From: Venturia oleaginea | Lineage: Eukaryota > Ascomycota > Dothideomycetes > Venturiales > Venturiaceae | Direction of reading: 5' to 3' | DNA length: 64,000 nt | Assembly: GCA_013176395.1 (NCBI GenBank) | Contig: JABMLP010000029.1 | Span: 248,001-312,000 of the forward strand | Shown here: positions 61,237 to 64,000 of the stretch, in pieces | Layout: every line of letters starts with the position of its first letter | How positions within the stretch are numbered: the first letter of the stretch is position 1 | The notes under the pieces: model-generated | What the model saw: the letters and a program-made list of their open reading frames with translations, nothing else | What the model was told of the DNA's origin: nothing | Databases searched by the model: none | Translations under genes and position numbers: made by a program

Positions 61237-61790
61237 CTAAAAATATCCTCCGACTCTCCCACAATCTCCTCCGCATCCGTCATACCCGATTTCCCTTGAT
61301 GAACAAACCTCTTCAAGATCGTCTCTTATCCAAGCATCCATGTACTTTGCATCAATCTCTTGATTCTCAGCCCTCTTTTCACGATCATGATCACCATCGA
61401 TACAATAAGAAGTCGATAGTGGGGAGATTGGTACTGAGTAGTCGACGTGAAGCCCGCTGTCCCATCGCGTATCAGTAGAATTCGGGTCCTCATCGAAGAT
61501 CAGGAGCTCAGCATGCATGATATTGCTTGCAAGGTTTGGGTACTTGATGAGTGTTGCGCGTCAGCTCCTGAATCTTTTTGTGTAAAAACCGTTGATGGGT
61601 TCAGCGGATGCCGAGCGTCCACTTTTAGGGAAGTGAATAAGGTATTCTTGCTGTCCATATACGACATCTGTAGAGCGACGCAATCTTCGTATTCCATATG
61701 CTCAGCAATGACCTCCTTGACTTCGGATGGCAGCCGGTCGAGACGTGAAATCGCTGATGGCTGCGCAGTGTTGAGGTTGGAAACCATCAT
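61237..61790 (-). CDS. possible small F-box-like protein
   Basis: From ATG 61790 a frame of 96 codons to 61500 carries ISRLDRLPSEVKEVIAEHM followed by YEDCVALQMSYMDS, resembling the first half of an F-box (LPxE(L/V)xxxI, then D/E-hydrophobic). F-box proteins link substrates to SCF ubiquitin ligases. A second minus-strand frame (61518-61237) of acidic composition could be a second exon joined through donor GTACCC near 61545 and acceptor GGGACAG near 61460, but this splice is speculative. If the model is single-exon the gene ends at 61500. Either reading is much shorter than typical F-box proteins, so it may also be a remnant. Confidence 0.35.
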
Positions 61791-61932
61791 GTATCAGGAG
61801 CGCAGAATGCCTTTCGATGAATGATGTTTCATCCTAGCGAGAAGCTACTGCTTTATACAGCGCTGATCGGATCACGCTTAGCAAAGGCCTACTGTCAGTA
61901 GGTCGACTCCTCGACACTTGAATGAGGACGGT

Positions 61933-64000
61933 TCACCAAAAGAAATCGTTGATGAAGTCGTCGAATCCCTAGAAACGTCAGATTGTGCCTCATGACGGCG
62001 ACTCGCGGTACTTACAAAGTTTGATGGATCGAAATTTACATCAAGTTGGCCCGCTATGGCGTCCCTAAGAATTGGATCGAGGGGCTGGGCCTCGTTGATT
62101 TTGGTTTCGAATTGCTTTCCCGCACTGTCTTCCACGTGAGACAGCACCATGAGTCCAGCTTTGTAGACCGCCTCTTTGATCGAAGATCCAGTTTCCAAGG
62201 CCTCTAAGATGCCAGTGAGCACCGAGAATGATCTGAAAACCTTAAAGTAGTGTCTTGAGCGAAGGACGTTCTCCTTCACCATAGCATGAACGCCTTTGAA
62301 CGCGACCCAGGCAGCCGTGCGAGAAAACTGTGGATCTACGAGCTTGTCGTTGAAGGTGTGTTTTCGTAGTCCAACACCAACAACCAAGCCAGCGATACCA
62401 AAATCGCGATGGAACAGATCAGCGAGCCATCGGTGAGTTGGCTGCTCCCAAAGAGTCCTTTGCATTTGAAGCAGAGCAAGAGAGTTCTGGTTCAATGTTC
62501 GCAAGAGCGTGGGGGAAGGGTCTTCATTAAGTTCTCCCTCTAGTGGTCTAGGTTGGTGGATAGCCATGCTGCAGCGCAACAGTAGCACCTCCACGAGTCG
62601 ATTTTGGGGGAAAGGAAGAGAGCTCTGCGACTTGTTGAGGAATTGGCGAATGGTTCTGCCACAGGCAAGCAGTTGGACAGGGTCTAACGTTGGCGATGGA
62701 GAATTCACTTTGTTCAATACCAAAATGATTGTAGGCATGGCTTCAGCAAGCAAAGATTGAAATGGATCGCTCGATTGTGCACAGTCTGAGCTTTCACTCT
62801 GCACGGCTGGACTCGCCATTGGTTCGGGCCTGAGAAGAGCTGACGGAGTGTAGTCGTCAGATCGAATTAGCATTGGCATGCCAGAATCAAGAGAAACATA
62901 TGCATCGAGGATCATGATCGTATTCCATATCTTGCTTCGAGCTGTGGCTTCGGCTTCAGGCATCGTTAGAAAGGCGGAAGTTCCGATGTGCAAGTATATC
63001 GACATGGCCACACGCTGGACGAATCCAACAAGTGTCCACTGGCTGCCCAGATCATCAAGTGTGATGATGTCGATACGCTTCGCGATCACCAGCATGCAAA
63101 ACGCCCGCAAGATAGTTAAATCAGGCTTCGTCACGAACAATCCCCGAGCCATAATAGCGGCTTCGGCGCCGTCAACGCATCTTTCAGACAAACCAGCATG
63201 GCCGCCTACAACGCCAGCGAATGAAATGTCGTGGGCAGAGTAGCAACTTAGCGCGATCATAAGATAGACTTGAACAAGCCAGGCGTCAGTGACGGATTCA
63301 GGATGCGTCCAAAGTCGGGAGAATTCATCTCGAAAAGCTCGGATGTCTAAGAGTGGATGTATCGTCTCGTAAGTGTTGATATAATTCTCCACGAGCTGTT
63401 CAGCCAGATGCTTTGGTGGGAGGAAGGAAAGCCGTGGATGAGTGGAGAGTACAGAATTGCCGCCGGCGTCACCAAAAGGAAAGGATCTCAGCCTTTTTGG
63501 TGGGTAGAATTTCTTCAGCTGCTTTATTTTGTTCATCAACGAAGCCAATTCGTTCCCACGCATGAACGGCGCCGCTTCCTCAAACTAGTCGCGGTATCAG
63601 TTCCAGTAAGTCTGCGCGTTTTTGATGCTCAATACCTGAAAGGCCAGTTGGGCCCAATGAGTCATTCCACTAAACCGCGCTCGCCCTTTGTGCCAGGTGG
63701 TCCCAACGGGTTGTCGAGTGGGCTTACCGTCTGATGCTGCTGGGCTTGGCTGTTGTATTACTGCAATTGAGGTCTTCAAATTGCTCGCAACAGCCGGAGA
63801 CTCGTTGCCTCCTTCGTAAACGCATTGATCCGCCCTGTTGCCAGCAATACACCGCGAGCAAGGCAGTTTGCGATCACATTTGACCTTCTGGCGATGACAC
63901 GCGTCACAGCTCAAGACCTTTCTCTGTCGCTTCTTTGGACGCTGGACATCTGGAGGATCGGCTCCGGCGGCAAAGGAGTCAGGGGTCAGATTGGATATTT
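61933..64000 (-). CDS. Zn2Cys6 transcription factor, 5' end beyond the window
   Basis: Fungal-specific regulator. Visible exons: from the window edge at 64000 to 63636, 63584-62016, and 61968-61933. The frame is open to the edge, so the N-terminus is missing. The DNA-binding domain is CDACHRQKVKCDRKLPC then SRC and a final Cys, preceded by a basic PKKRQRKV. Next come the motif QFEEAAPFMRG that spans the first intron (51 nt), and the Fungal_trans-type domain (HPRLSFLPPKHLAEQLVENY, then IHPLLDIRAFRDEFSRLW). The last intron (47 nt, donor GTAAGT, branch TCTGACG) leads to a 12-codon exon ending GFDDFINDFFW, a frequent C-terminus of this class; without it the end would be atypical. Target genes cannot be inferred. 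Confidence 0.9.

Overview
The window is nuclear DNA of a filamentous ascomycete (Pezizomycotina). Coding genes have 0-5 short introns (mostly 45-70 nt) with GTAAGT/GTACGT-type donors, CTRAC-like branch sites and YAG acceptors. The proteins are typical fungal ones: Slt2-type MAP kinase, PKA regulatory subunit, GH72 glucanosyltransferase, Zn2Cys6 regulator, a HET-domain relic and 2EXR/F-box-like proteins. A Dothideomycete is my guess for class, but nothing seen here proves it. All splice junctions were read by eye; for every multi-exon model the joined exon lengths give an open frame divisible by three.

Layout. 0-3 kb: gene-poor, with a decayed HET-domain fragment. 3-9.4 kb: a divergent pair of endosomal ubiquitin-pathway genes, a DOA4-like deubiquitinase (-) and VPS27/ESCRT-0 (+). 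9.4-12.5 kb: a broken 2EXR gene, a doubtful membrane-protein remnant and a small protein built of seven RGGPGK repeats. 13.6-15.3 kb: a Dal5-type MFS transporter. 16.6-21.5 kb: COX15 (-) and a large BTB protein (+), divergent. 22.7-23.5 kb: mitochondrial inner membrane protease subunit 2. 24.6-25.8 kb: two small CxxC proteins that look like diverged paralogues. 26.3-29.5 kb: a BCAS2/SPF27 splicing factor (-) and neutral ceramidase (+), divergent. 30.6-32.0 kb: GH72 enzyme. 33.1-33.9 kb: a TauD-type dioxygenase pseudogene. 34.9-36.2 kb: PKA regulatory subunit with an 11-bp minisatellite upstream. 37.4-40.8 kb: a secreted Thr-rich protein with a Lys/Gly block and an acidic block. 41.7-42.3 kb: another 2EXR-like gene. 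43.9-44.9 kb: a CmcJ/AsaB-type oxidoreductase. 45.6-47.1 kb: decayed coding relics and simple repeats. 47.2-51.7 kb: Slt2-type MAPK and a membrane-anchored aspartic-protease-like protein lacking the first catalytic Asp. 53.2-57.0 kb: a large probable GPI-anchored repeat protein. 57-61.5 kb: a long gene-free stretch. 61.9-64 kb: a Zn2Cys6 regulator truncated by the window end.

How they fit together. The window is a mix of housekeeping genes (endosomal sorting, mitochondrial assembly, splicing, signalling) and surface or cell-wall genes (GH72, two repetitive secreted proteins, pseudo-protease receptor-like protein, cell-wall-integrity MAPK). I see no secondary-metabolite cluster, CRISPR array, tRNA or rRNA gene. 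TA-rich, CpA-poor intergenic blocks and multiply broken genes suggest repeat-induced point mutation and gene decay between healthy genes.
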